NCBI GenBank assembly: GCA_019828545.1 | Contig: JACVRA010000152.1 | Location: 62,001 to 126,000 of the forward strand | Origin: Paracamarosporium sp. OC-R06-R3 | Lineage: Eukaryota; Ascomycota; Dothideomycetes; Pleosporales; Didymosphaeriaceae | Length of the DNA: 64,000 nt | Direction of reading: 5' to 3' | Part shown: positions 1-10,325 of the stretch, piece after piece | How positions within the stretch are numbered: the first letter of the stretch is position 1 | How the letters are laid out: the number at the start of each line of letters is the position of its first letter | Position numbers and translations under genes: made by a program | Notes under the pieces: model-generated | Databases searched by the model: none | Told to the model about the DNA's origin: nothing | Seen by the model: only the letters and a program-made list of their open reading frames with translations

Positions 1-1235
1 TTTTCGCCATCGTCGTCGCCTCCATCACCGTGGCCATCCTTCTTTTCAAGGTCATCCTCGAGACATGGGCTCTGTGTGGTAACTTTCCGAAGCGCCTGAC
101 CGGTTTCCGCAAGCGATACTGGTGGACCCTGGCTAAAACCATCACTCACTTGATCCTTCTCTTGTACGGTATCTGGACCCTCTACTGCGTGTATCAGTTC
201 AAGAATGGTGATTCATGGGCTGCCAAGGTACTGGCTGGTGTCACTCTTGCGCTTTTCACCGCTGTCCTTGCCTTCTTCACATGGAAGATTTGGAGTTTGG
301 CCCAAAAGTTCAAGCGAATGGAGGGCGACTCCACGGCTTTGTACGAGAACAAGGAGCTCTGGAGGAAGTACAGCATCTTCTACGAAAACTACAAGAAGAG
401 CTACTGGTGGATTTTCATCCCCTTGATCATTTACATGTTCGCTCGCGGTTGCGTTATCGCAGGCGCAGATGGCCATGGAATGGCTCAGGTCGCCGGTCAG
501 CTTGTTGTGGAGTCTGTGCTCCTGGTCCTACTCCTCTGGTCTCGCCCGTTCTCCCTCAAGTCTGGAAACTGGATCAACATTATCATCCAGGTCGTCCGTG
601 TCCTCTCGGTCGTTTGTATCTTGATCTTCGTGGAGGAGCTTGGTGTCGCTCAAACTACGAAAACGGTTACCGGTCTCGTCTTGGTGGTCATGCAGGCCGT
701 CTTGACCGGTCTCCTTGCCATCTTGATTGCAGTCAATGCCATCGTCATCTGCTGCAAGGAGAACCCGCACAAGAAGAAGAGGAAGGAAGCTGGTAAGTCC
801 CTCATGAGGCCGCTGTATGAGGATCGTACTGACAACTACACAGAAAAAGCACGCGACTTGGACAACTTGACGCCTTTGGACGCACGCAACTCCCTGCTCA
901 TGGACCCACAAGAATACAAGCGGGGTTCCGTCCTCAGCTCCGGTAGCCGTGGTGGCTACGATCCCATCCCGCTCACTGAGCAAAACACTTCTTACCACGG
1001 TGCTCGGCCATTCCACGACGGCCAGGAGCACCTTTTGGACAACGCTGCCGGCTTCGGACGAACCGGCACCCACAGCCGGGGCGTCAGCGCAGACCGCAAC
1101 CCCAGCCCCGACGCCAGGGCACCACGCCTACCCTCCATTGACATGGGTACGCAACAGACAGGCTACACATCTTACAGCAGCCAATGGCAACCGCAAGGAG
1201 GACACCAAGGACAATACCAGGGACACGCATACTGA
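1..1235 (+). CDS. TRP-like / flavin-carrier (FLC) family membrane protein, C-terminal part
   Basis: The 5' end is outside the window: the frame is already open at base 3 and the first ATG-less codons encode membrane sequence. The visible part has about seven hydrophobic segments, among them those around WTLAKTITHLILLLYG, VLAGVTLALFTAVLAFF, WIFIPLIIYMFARG and TGLVLVVMQAVLTGLLAIL. A basic stretch (ENPHKKKRKEA) follows, then the cytosolic motif LDNLTPLDARNSLL, which I recognise from fungal FLC/TRP-like (Pkd2-related) proteins. Family members act in ER or plasma-membrane FAD/calcium handling and cell-wall integrity; the exact role here is inferred. The tail is Gly/Gln/Ser-rich and probably disordered. 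A 51-nt intron at 793-843 (GTAAGT...TACACAG) is likely: removing it joins KEA to EKARDLDNL, as in the family. It has no stop and is 3n long, so the unspliced frame also reads through to the TGA at 1233-1235. Confidence 0.85.
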   Translation, partial: FAIVVASITVAILLFKVILETWALCGNFPKRLTGFRKRYWWTLAKTITHLILLLYGIWTLYCVYQFKNGDSWAAKVLAGVTLALFTAVLAFFTWKIWSLAQKFKRMEGDSTALYENKELWRKYSIFYENYKKSYWWIFIPLIIYMFARGCVIAGADGHGMAQVAGQLVVESVLLVLLLWSRPFSLKSGNWINIIIQVVRVLSVVCILIFVEELGVAQTTKTVTGLVLVVMQAVLTGLLAILIAVNAIVICCKENPHKKKRKEAGKSLMRPLYEDRTDNYTEKARDLDNLTPLDARNSLLMDPQEYKRGSVLSSGSRGGYDPIPLTEQNTSYHGARPFHDGQEHLLDNAAGFGRTGTHSRGVSADRNPSPDARAPRLPSIDMGTQQTGYTSYSSQWQPQGGHQGQYQGHAY

Positions 1236-2135
1236 GCTTTTGATACCCCAAAAAAGTAATTCTGCACTGTACATTTTCTGCGCAAAGGGGACCCTCGCGG
1301 GGTTGTAGTGTATATGTTGGCATGTAGACGGGATCATTATCAACTGCGGGGTCAGGATATCTGACATGTTGAGTAAGAAGAGACGCGCATTTTCAGGAAC
1401 TGAACTGGCTCGGCGCACACACATATTATGGACATAGCGGATCTTACCTAATACCTACCTACCTACCTACCTATTTAACACATGTGTGCGTTCCTTTCAA
1501 CGATTCAAACGGTCTATTTTTGTTTTTCGGTCGAAATTGGTTGGTTGCTGGGTTTATGCTATAGATTTGCTTGATAGGTTAGCTTGTAATTCATGGATTA
1601 AACGGCTGGCCAGTGTTCGAACATGTTCAAGGATGAGAGTGAATGGGTGCGTTTGTGCTCGTGCTTGTGCTTTTGTGTGATTTTGCAGCTTCAGTGTTAA
1701 GTGACGAGTTGGTGGTCAAGTTGGCGTTGTGTGGTTTGAGTAGTGTGTTTTGTAGATTCGTTGTTTTGATTGAGGTTTGCGTGTGTTGCGAATGGTTGAT
1801 GGGTACTGTGGCTGGGTTGAGTACACTGTCAGGCTGGCTCGGTGGTTCATGCTGTTTCTGTGGTGGGTGGATGGGTGGGTGTTTCCGTGACGGTCTTGGA
1901 GTATAGTTGTTCGGTTGGGTCTTGCTTCATAGCAGGAGACAGGAGCGGCTTCTGTGGCTCTTTCTTTCCTCAAAGGGTATCACAAAGTTGGCAGGCGTGG
2001 AGCGATTGTTGCCTTTGAGGTTGTCCGTGATTGCGACTCGTTCTTCTCAACCGCTCACCATCTTCATCCGTCTGTCACCGCTTCTGCTTCTGTTTCTGAG
2101 CATAGCTTTATTACTGCAGCATTCCACTATTCGCT
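1236..2135. other. Intergenic, 900 bp between two + strand genes
   Basis: It holds the 3' UTR of the TRP-like gene and the promoter and 5' UTR of the GH128 gene. The only structure noticed is a tetranucleotide run, listed separately. Small ORFs here show no family features. Confidence 0.6.
1452..1473. repeat. (TACC)n microsatellite
   Basis: Five perfect TACC units followed by TA, about 220 bp past the stop of the TRP-like gene. Simple repeat with no further structure. Confidence 0.95.
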
Positions 2136-3183
2136 ATGGCATTTATTCGACTTGTTGTCGCGGCGGTCCTTCTCGCACTCTCCGCGGCATCGTCCTCGTC
2201 CAAGCGTGGGCTTTGCTACGTGCGCTCTGTACACCATCCAGAAGACGACGCTATCTGGACAGCGCATCCCGATTCCGGCCTCACATGGTACTACAACTAT
2301 AAATTCGAACCCACGCCATACTATAAGGACACACCAAACTTCGAGTTCGTACCTATGCTTTGGGGCGCTCCTGGCCTTGGCGACCACAATAGTACCCGGT
2401 TTCTCGACTCCGTCCGACAACAGATCAAGGACGGCAGGAACATCACCCATGTCCTCGGCTTCAACGAACCAGACGAACCCAACAGATTCGGAGGCTCAAA
2501 TATACTGGCCGAAACAGCGGCCCGAGAATGGAAGAGGCAGATTGAGCCACTCAAGCAAGACGGCATCAAGTTGGGGGCTCCTGCTATTACCGGGACCCCC
2601 CATGGCATGAGGTGGATCCGAGACTTTTTCACCTACTGCAACGGAAGCTGCAATCCGGATTTCATGCCCATACACTTCTATGGCACTTTTGAAGGACTGG
2701 CAGGCAAGATTGGCGAAGTCACGGCCGAGTATCCTGAGATGCCTATTTGGGTCACGGAATGGGGCTACAGCTTTCAGAACCTCAGTGAAACGCATATAGC
2801 TTACAATCAGTCTATTCGGATGTTGGAGGATTGGAGGTGAGTACTCCCTTTCCTTTATATAACCCACGACTTGAGAAGACTTCGACTTTCGGACTGTCTT
2901 CTTCGCAATCTGCGTAGATTGTTTGCTAAGCAATATATTGTGGTTCTCTAGCAACGTCACACGATACTCCTACTTTGGCGCCTTTCGATCTGACGTCTCA
3001 AACGTCGGCCCGAACTCAGCCATGTTGTCGGACAAGGGCGAGTTGACGGACATAGGGTCGTGGTACCTTGGTGGGGGAGCTACCAATCGTAAACCCATCA
3101 GCAGTGGAGGCGTAAACTCGTCAGAGATGTTTACGAACACGTTCCTCCTTTTTTGTCTTGTAATAGTTTTTTGTGCGGTGTAG
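2136..3183 (+). CDS. GH128 (Asl1-like) beta-1,3-glucanase, secreted and probably GPI-anchored
   Basis: Two exons, 2136-2836 and 2952-3183, give 310 aa; the intron (2837-2951, 115 nt) restores the frame at ...LEDWR to SNVTRYSYFG. Residues 1-19 form a signal peptide (FIRLVVAAVLLALSAAS). The two expected catalytic glutamates are visible: E111 in GFNEPDEPN (acid/base) and E208 in WVTEWGY (nucleophile). This is the signature of GH128, called alkali-sensitive linkage protein Asl1 in fission yeast. The C-terminus is a hydrophobic tail (TNTFLLFCLVIVFC) after a Ser/Gly-rich stretch, which suggests GPI anchoring to membrane or wall. Several N-x-S/T sites are present. The likely role is hydrolysis or remodelling of cell-wall beta-1,3-glucan. 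Family and catalytic residues are seen; anchoring and role are inferred. Confidence 0.88.
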
Positions 3184-3525
3184 GTGTCTTGCTTACGCTA
3201 ATAGGGGGCTTGTGTTGTATGGCTGGTGAGGAGGGAGATTGCGCTGTTTTGGTTTTTGGCTTTGGTCGTGTGGCTTTGGGATATGGTGGTGTAAAGTTTA
3301 ACGCACGTGGGATGTTCTGGGAAACACATGGGTCCTAGACGTTAGCTTTGAAATGCTTCTTTCTCGGGAGAACGAAAGGACGTTGATTGATTCAGCCTAT
3401 AAGTCCGCGGATTTTGAGCGCTACTCGATGAACAACCAAACGTGCATCAGAAACAGCATACATGACATGGAAACCCTCAGCCAGAAGAAAACACAATTGT
3501 GCAATCACAACCCCTTTTCTATGTC
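3184..3525. other. Convergent intergenic, 342 bp
   Basis: 3' flanks of the GH128 gene (+) and the proline-rich protein gene (-). No ORF or repeat of note. Confidence 0.6.
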
Positions 3526-4644
3526 TCACTTCTCAGACGTGGAGTGATACCCACTATCCCTACTTTTTACCCTTTCTAACGGCGGGAATTCGCTCAACGC
3601 CTCTTCGTAACAATCTACGCTATTCTTCCGCGTCACGTCTTCCAGCTTACGCGAGGACTTCGTGCGTCTCGTGCCCTTGCGGAAAATCTCTTGGATCGTG
3701 GCGACGGGCGACGACATCGTTACCACCATAGCCACACCCACACTAGTACTCTTATCTCCTACACCCATATCACCACCTGTTTCCGCACCAGCACTGTCCT
3801 CGCTTGCCAAAGGCGAAGAAGGCGCCACGCTCTTCCTTCTCGTTGCACTCGCCATGAGCGCACCCCAGAAGTCCGTCCTATCTACTTTCCTATCCTTCCT
3901 GATCGCCTTGCAGTTCTCGGGTTTCAGGATGCCTTCGAGAGCGGTGGGTGCAAGCGGGGTGGGAGGTGGAGGTGGAGGTGGAAGCGTCTGCGAGTACGGC
4001 TCGAGAGCAGGCAGCGTGGACGCCGTTTCGACGACGGGCGTATGCAGACCGAAGCGCTTCCGCCACCGGCATTCAGACGGGTAATCGCACGTATTCCAGC
4101 AATCGTTCAGTAGCGCCGCAGACGAACTCGTACTCTCCATCGACTCATCCGAAGACTCGGACTCAGACTCAGACTCAGACCCATACTCATCATCAGATAG
4201 CGAATAAGACAAAGACTCAACCTCATCATACATCGAGTCCCGTCGTCCGCTCCGCTTCCACACACCCCAAGCCTTCCACCCCCCGTAGTCAAACTCGCTC
4301 GCACACGCCCTGTGCTTCTTCGCGCGAGCCGGACGCCCCGCCGCCCGCCGCCAGCTCTTCACCGTCGTTGTCCCCGCGCAGAACGCATGCCCGTCTTCCA
4401 GGCATCTGCGCGTCACGCCGAGGGAGTACGAGCGGCGGCACTGGTGGCATTGCCAGAGCCATTTGAGCGGGGAGGGTGGGAGGAGCCGCGAGTCGGGCGT
4501 TGGGAGGGATTTGGAGCGGTGCGTGGGCGGGTTTGTGGGGGGCGGGAGGGGTGTGAGCGGGGTGAAGGGGGAGGGGGGAATCGAGAGGTGGGAGGGTTTG
4601 AAGGGGGTTGGGTGGATTTTTAGAGCGGGCTTTTGGTGCGCCAT
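3526..4644 (-). CDS. Conserved-looking fungal protein with CxxC...C...GHxFC motif, proline-rich
   Basis: A single-exon frame of 372 aa. Residues 1-60 are Pro/Ser-rich. A compact motif follows, WQCHQC (C66, C69), C81 and GHAFC (C89), spaced like a small metal-binding knuckle. Then come a GG.KAWGVWK-type segment, an acidic/serine run (about 150-175, Ser-Glu repeats), a WNTCDYPSECRWRKRF segment, a polyproline run and a basic, Ser/Thr-rich C-terminus. I believe this layout recurs as an uncharacterised protein in filamentous ascomycetes, but I know no function. No signal peptide or membrane segment. Several long ORFs on the opposite strand are shadows of this GC-rich gene. It could be a regulatory or scaffold protein; that is speculation. 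Confidence 0.72.
   Translation of the reverse strand: MAHQKPALKIHPTPFKPSHLSIPPSPFTPLTPLPPPTNPPTHRSKSLPTPDSRLLPPSPLKWLWQCHQCRRSYSLGVTRRCLEDGHAFCAGTTTVKSWRRAAGRPARAKKHRACASEFDYGGWKAWGVWKRSGRRDSMYDEVESLSYSLSDDEYGSESESESESSDESMESTSSSAALLNDCWNTCDYPSECRWRKRFGLHTPVVETASTLPALEPYSQTLPPPPPPPTPLAPTALEGILKPENCKAIRKDRKVDRTDFWGALMASATRRKSVAPSSPLASEDSAGAETGGDMGVGDKSTSVGVAMVVTMSSPVATIQEIFRKGTRRTKSSRKLEDVTRKNSVDCYEEALSEFPPLERVKSRDSGYHSTSEK
4154..4180. repeat. (GACTCA)-type hexanucleotide run in coding sequence
   Basis: About four near-identical GACTCA/GACTCG units. On the minus strand they encode the Ser-Glu repeat of the proline-rich protein. Its length could vary between strains. Confidence 0.8.
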
Positions 4645-5026
4645 GGTGTTTGGTGCGTGCTATCTAGGGTGCTGGGTGGGTGGTTCTGATGTAGGGTGAA
4701 CTAGGTGTCTCGAAGGCGATGCAGAGTCCGGCTTCGCTGTTCGATTTGACTAGATAGAAGGAGTTTGGCTAGGAACTTGCTGAGTGCAGATTGTGGGATA
4801 CGAAATTCGGAAGAGACTGTATAGATGGAGAAGTAGATTGAAGGAATGGGATTCATTTGGATCATATGTGTGTGTAGCATGCTCTTTGATGCCACTGTAT
4901 TGAGAGGACTGAGTATACCTCTTTCATGGTATATTTGTCCGTTATACATGTGTCTTTGTTTGGGGTAAGAATAGACGGTATTACTCTAGTTGCACGTGCA
5001 GGATTCTGGAATAGACACTCCTTTGT
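4645..5026. other. Intergenic, 382 bp
   Basis: Promoter and 5' UTR of the minus-strand proline-rich gene, plus the 3' flank of the small gene to the right. No other signal seen. Confidence 0.5.
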
Positions 5027-5437
5027 TCAAGTCACTTTCTCGGCGTCGTGAAGCACTGGACCTTCGTAGGTGGTGCTGTCAGGATTGATGGCCGGAGCTG
5101 AGCTATCTGTACGGGAAGATCGTTAGCGTATTAGGATAGAGATACGGCAGTGATGGCAAAGGAGACGAGAGCTTCACGTTCAGTGAGCTGATGTAGATAA
5201 AGCGAGGTAGATCTCTAAGAGAGAAGAAGCACCTTGGCCGCGGAACTAACCAAGCTACACTGCCATGTAGTAAAGCTTGGATGAAGCCCATGAACCGCGA
5301 GACGCTAAGTGCTAGAAGCAAGACTACTCACCATCCCCACGATCCATGCTGCATCCAGGCACTTGGCAATAGTATGCAGACATTCGCCTTCGCCTCGACC
5401 CAGAGATAAGCCGATTCTCCATACCGTCATCACACAT
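5027..5437 (-). CDS. Putative small protein, 61 aa, two exons
   Basis: Exon 1 is 5437-5332 and exon 2 is 5106-5027. The intron (5331-5107, 225 nt) has a GTGAGT donor, a textbook GCTAAC branch site shortly before a TACAG acceptor, and keeps the frame (106 + 80 nt = 62 codons). The product starts MCDDGMENRL, has an RRRR stretch and a Cys-containing segment (YYCQVPGC), and ends EGPVLHDAEKVT. It has no signal peptide or membrane span and I do not recognise a family. The intron signals are the main support. The open frame is short enough to be chance, the ATG is the first after an in-frame TGA, and this could be part of a longer transcript with other exons. Confidence 0.35.
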
Positions 5438-6217
5438 CGACTCGCACCCTTCAGCTCAGCCGTCACCTACGGGACCCACGCCCGTCTCCAGACCCGCCCC
5501 TCCCAACCGCCCCATCCCCGTACATATCAAGCCAATCCCTTGGCGTGGAGTGCACGCGTCCTCCGCACAACCACTCACACCACCCAATCACCCACCCAGG
5601 GCCCCAAGCCGTGCAAGCTCTTCATATCTATGGCCTGCAGAAGGAATACTTGGCTTTCAGTCTCGCCCGTCTCGTCGTCCTGCGAGATAAGCAGACGTAC
5701 CGTATCGTACGCGCACCGCGAGTAGACGTGAAACAATCTGCGGAAGGATTCTATTAAGCCTAAAGAAATGACATCATGCATGGAGTGATATGTAGGTGCT
5801 GACGTGCGTTCCCCAGGTTCCAGGCGGAAGGATGCTGCTTGTGATGTCTGAGGTCGTGTCCCAGAGATAAGGGACCGGAAAGGAGGCTTGGCACCATCCC
5901 GCTGTCGTCATGCTTCAAGTCTGCCTGAAAAGGGAACTTTACACGTGAGAGGAAAACACCACTGTAAGAGCACGAAGGTGTATGTTCTGAATGAAGTCTC
6001 GATTATGAATCATTCTGAAAGACTATATGTACAGAAGAGTATATAGAGTGCCAAGGAAAAGTTGGTGCGGCGGTACCGTCGCAGCAGTTCCGACTTTTTG
6101 AGCGCAAGACGCCTTCCCCTATTACTTGAAAGACAGACGCAAATGTGGTATCTCAAACTCCAGCCAAAATGCTACACACAATAATATCAAGCGAAAAACA
6201 TCCGACGTCCTGAGAAT
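5438..6217. other. Intergenic, 780 bp
   Basis: Upstream of the small minus-strand gene and downstream of the ammonium transporter. A minus-strand ORF of 68 codons (5575-5781) is open but has no recognisable feature. Nothing else supported. Confidence 0.5.
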
Positions 6218-7997
6218 CTAATGTTCGAGGCTGGCCTTTTCGTGGACGCCCTCAGGCCCGGCAGCAATCGCATGGCGATCGCCACCAATACCCGTGTGCG
6301 CGCCGTCGTGGCTGCTCTCACTCGGTGCCTTGCCTTCAAGCATCTGGCTATGCTGCGAGATGCCGTGGCGGTCACCTTGCGGAATGTCGTGCTCGGTAGT
6401 GATGGGGTCGCTCTTAGCAGGAGTCCATGCGAGGTAGTCACGGCGGACCTCAACGTAGTCATATGCGAATTCGCCGAGCTGGTCATCGTCCATGCCAAGA
6501 AGCTCAGCCTCTTCGGACGCACGAAGGTGGAGGCCGGGAATCTTGTCGATGGCGAAAGCGATGATGGCACTGACAACAAAGGAGTAGGCGGTGCAGGCGG
6601 CGATGTAGGCAATCTGGATGTACAACTGCTTCCAGTTGTGCATGATCCATCCACCATCAATAGAGTTGACACCGTCAAGGCCGACAATGTAGGGTGCAGC
6701 GAAGATGCCGTTGAAGAAGAGTCCGACCATTCCAGCGATACCGTGCTCAGCGAACACATCAAGGGCATCATCGATCTTGATCCAGAATTTGACTGCAAAC
6801 CGTTAGTAGTTTTCAAATAACGATCTAGGACCAACATACTCTTGGTGGCGAAGTTAGCAACAATGCCGGTGGTGATGCCAAGAGCAACGCTTGCCCATGG
6901 GGTGATGAAACCGGAAGCGGGGGTAGCAGCGACGAGTCCAGAGATGCACCCTGAGCACCAACCGACCATGGACCACTTGCGAGCAAGACGCCAATCGAGA
7001 ATCACCCAAGTCATGGCTGCAAACATAGCCGTCAAGTTGCTGTTCCAGCAAGCCACGGTTGCACGGAGGTTGGCGCCGAAAGCAGAACCACCGTTGAATC
7101 CTAACCAGCCGAACCACAGGAAAACGGTACCAAGCGTGATCAATGATACGTTGTGTGGGCGGAAGTTCAGCATCATCTTCTCCTGGCGGCGACCGAGGAC
7201 CATTGAGTAGGCGAGGGCTGACATTCCGGATACGATCTCGACGGGACCTCCACCAGCGTAGTCCAATCCACCCCACGCGAAGAACCATCCATTCGCATTC
7301 CATGCCCAGCACGCGACGGGGCAGTATACGAGTGTAGCCCAAAGCCAAATGAAGATCATCATGGGAATAAGGCGACCGCGCTCGGCAACGGCTCCGACGA
7401 TAATGGCGGCGGTGACGGCACAAAATTGCATCTGCAGTTTGGTCAGCTACAAAATCGTGCAGGTATCAAAAGACGCGTACCTGGTAAAAGGCGTATAGAA
7501 GTTCGGGAACAAGAGGGCTTCCAGGACTGGGTGCACCAAGCGTGTTCATCAGTCCAAACCTTCGAAGATCTCCAATGAAGCCGCTAGTGCCTGAAGCACT
7601 GAGGGCTAGCGAGTATCCCCAAAAGTACCATTGGAACGTGATGACGGAGCTGGAGAACATGCAAGCCCAGATCAGAGAGAGCGCAGACTTCCTTCGTGCG
7701 AGGCCAGAGTAGAGAAATCCTAGACCCGGTACCATGATCATGACCATGGCTGATGCTACGATGATGTAGGCCTGGTCACCCGATTGGTACCATTGGTTCA
7801 AGTTTTCAGTGCCTGGAGTTCAGAAAGTCAGTTTACTGGCCCTTGTGCGAGTACTAGCGTTGCAACCACGGCGCAGGGCCTCGTGGTGCATCTTCACGTG
7901 CGTGGTGACACAGAACAGGGAACTCACTTGAGTCTCCACCGGTCTCTGCATTGGTCCCATTGAACTCAGTGGGCGAACCCACCCAGGAGTACGACAT
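6218..7997 (-). CDS. Ammonium transporter, Mep1/Mep3 type (Amt/Mep/Rh family)
   Basis: Four exons (7997-7928, 7812-7481, 7431-6840, 6792-6218) give 522 aa, the usual length. The start is MSYSWVGSPTEFN. About eleven membrane segments carry the family signatures: GDQAYIIVASAMVMIMVPGL, FLYSGLARRKSAL, the AGGGPVE motif, GFNGGSAFGAN and DVFAEHGIAGMVG. Of the pore twin histidines, the second is H348 (FAEHG). The first position is E199 (GGPVEIVSG). A glutamate there is the hallmark of yeast Mep1/Mep3, while Mep2 and bacterial AmtB have His. It should import ammonium at the plasma membrane. The C-terminal tail of about 130 aa is cytosolic and His/Gly-rich. GATA-factor motifs upstream (listed separately) suggest nitrogen regulation. 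The three introns are 115, 49 and 47 nt. Confidence 0.95.
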
Positions 7998-10325
7998 GGT
8001 GGGCGAGTACGGGCGAGTTGCAGCTGCAGTTGCAGTGGGAGTGACAGAGGGTCGAAAATGTCAAAGGAAGGTAGAGTGGTCGGAATGGGATGAAGGGTTG
8101 GGACAAGGGAAACTGGGGAACCGGGGCAGTTGAATGATATAGCCACCAGTGCAATGGAAGAAATCGGAGCGTGTAGATCGACCGGGTCTTTAATGGTTGA
8201 TCTGTCTTATCAGGGCTGGTACTGGCGCGTCTGGGATGGCAAAATAAACGACTACCCGTGGGGTCGCGTTAGCAGATCTGGAGCTTTGTTCTTCTGGTGC
8301 CGGGTTTGGGCGGGCTGGCGTCACAGCGCAGCATTGACCGTTTGGGCCTTATCTCGCGCTGTTACAGTACAGTACCGCATCTTGACAGCTGATAAGCGGC
8401 TTGGGGCCCAGGTGGCCGATTGCGGCCACTCGTGGGCCATGGGAAGGCGGGAGCTTGGTCGCTAGAGGCGTTTCTGGGTACGCCCAACGGTGACTTGAGC
8501 GTGACGCGGTGCTATGGGTGGCAGTCTGATGCGCGGAGGAAGCCTTGGCGGGTGGGATATTTTGTAAGGCGATTTGGTTTGCGTCGAGATAAGGACTGGC
8601 GCTAGCGGCCGGAAAGGGGCATGGCGCCGGCCTAAGCCAATCTGGAGCCCGCGGCCCTCGTCCCACAGCCGCCTCGCCGCCACAGAGAGCGCCAGCTCGT
8701 GACGGCGCGCCCGCCATTATGTATTTGCGTTGATGACAGCGATAGCATCGGCCTCGACAGACCTGCTCTGCGCGCGCTGGCCGACTTGCCCCTACCATGT
8801 ACAGCCCGGTGTCCGTCGACGCACGCCGTAAGGGCTCTCACGTGCTCACGCCTTGCGCCCTACATACCGGAACCGCGTGCGAGTCGACTTCCCACGCGCC
8901 GGTTCCTGGTCGCTTCCAACGGCGGGCGACTTTCGCGTGCTGCCTCGTTCCAGATCTCGGCGAACACAAGCTGGACTCGAGGCCTTGGTTGCTCCCCACC
9001 CCTTTCTTTTCAGCTTGGTGGGAGACATCAGGTTGTCTGCGCCCCCGCTCACTGTCGTGAAATCACCAGATTTGCGTGGGCGCATCTTCCATTACACGAA
9101 ACCGCCGGCGCCTGCAGGTCAGAGTGCCCCCGCGTCCCATGCCGTCCTGTACGTTACAGAAAAGGTCAGCAAACGACTTCGTAGAACCGTAATCTGGACA
9201 CTGTCCAGTGGGGTGCGACACATGGGCGTGGACCACGTGGGACAGAACTTGACTTTGATATTGGAGACAGCCACACTCGCATTGACTAGCAATGCTTGTA
9301 CGAATGCACCCATTCCAACTCTTTGTTGCTTGGTTGGCACATCCCAGCAAGCATTGACTGCCCGTCATGCACATGTCTGTGCTATCGAGGTGACTTTGGC
9401 AATTACTTGAGTATCGAGCCCCTACCACGCAGGGTTACCGGCAAATCCCTGCGTGCGCGTGTCCGACCTCGGCCTAATATTAGTACGCTTGTTGTCAAAC
9501 AATCGCACGTCGAATGACACTTGAAGATATGGTAACCCTTGGCCATATTTTCATCTCCGTGCCAATCAGATAAGTGACAAATGCAGCAATCAAGTGCGTG
9601 GCCAATGCCTGTATTGAAGCTTCACTTCCACCCGGAAGTATCGGACCATTTGTACAGCAAGGAGGACCGCTGTTCAATCCGATTGCCACTATTTACTTCG
9701 CCGATATATACATGTAAGCAAAGCACACATCATACAAGAGGGTCGCCTCATGCATCTAAGAGGGTTGTTGATCAAGGTTGCTACCAGAGTTGTACACTTC
9801 CGTTGATTTGAATGTCTGGAGCTTAATATCCATCAGGTGCTGATGCACAAAGCATGTTCGACAAAGTAACAAGCTCGTTCAACACACAACTACGAGAAGC
9901 CCACATGATCTTGACGGTAGATACTGGTGCGACTGTGATGGATGGCGTTCAGCACGAGTATACACCTTTGGTAGCCTTAGTGATGCACACAGGGGCGCCC
10001 GTGCTACGGAAGTACTAAATTGAAGTATATTGCTTTTCACGAGCCAGAACCCTCATAAGCTGAGCCGCACAGCAACCCTCTTCATGTTTTGTAATAGAAA
10101 GCAGTTGCGTCGACTTTCCCCTGGATGGAGTTATGCCACAAGATGCAGAACTGTTCAAGGACCGTCTAGCGAGCGGTTATCTGTGGGTCCGGCTTCCTGG
10201 AGGCGCGCAGGCGCGCGGGCGCTTAACCCCCGCCAAGCCTCCTCAATCGTTCCGCAGTTCGACTCTCTCTACGAGTGTGTTCCTGGTGAGCGGACCACGC
10301 TGCACGTCGCAGCAAGCCCGCCAAG
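7998..10325. other. Long intergenic region, 2.3 kb, GC-rich in its left half
   Basis: Shared upstream region of the ammonium transporter (-) and AP-2 sigma (+). The part next to the transporter carries four GATAAG-core motifs. Several ORFs of 60-185 codons occur on both strands at 8.3-9.5 kb. Their composition (Arg/Pro/Ala/Cys-rich in all frames) is that of GC-rich non-coding DNA and none shows a domain. No repeat or RNA gene seen. Confidence 0.55.
8206..8593. promoter_or_regulatory. Cluster of four GATA-factor (HGATAR) sites upstream of the ammonium transporter
   Basis: GATAAG cores at 8206-8211 (minus, CTGATAAG), 8348-8353 (minus, AGATAAG), 8391-8396 (plus, CTGATAAG) and 8588-8593 (plus, AGATAAG), all 200-600 bp before the ATG at 7997. 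AreA/NIT2-type GATA activators of nitrogen-starvation genes bind HGATAR in filamentous fungi. Sites are seen; use is inferred. Confidence 0.55.

Noticed and set aside
528..1073. 181-codon minus-strand ORF
   Set aside because: Antisense to the TRP-like gene, whose membrane segments and LDNLTPLDARNSLL motif are clear.
3662..4466. Overlapping + strand ORFs of 140-172 codons
   Set aside because: Antisense to the proline-rich Cys/His protein; low-complexity Thr/Ser/Arg content and no independent start context.
6187..7431. Single 414-codon reading of the ammonium transporter
   Set aside because: Reads through a 47-nt intron and shifts frame; the C-terminal part becomes Ser/Pro nonsense, while the spliced model keeps DVFAEHGIAG.
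8349..9428. Several ORFs of 60-185 codons on both strands
   Set aside because: Mutually overlapping, Arg/Pro/Ala/Cys-rich, and no domain, splice pattern or signal peptide; typical of GC-rich non-coding DNA.
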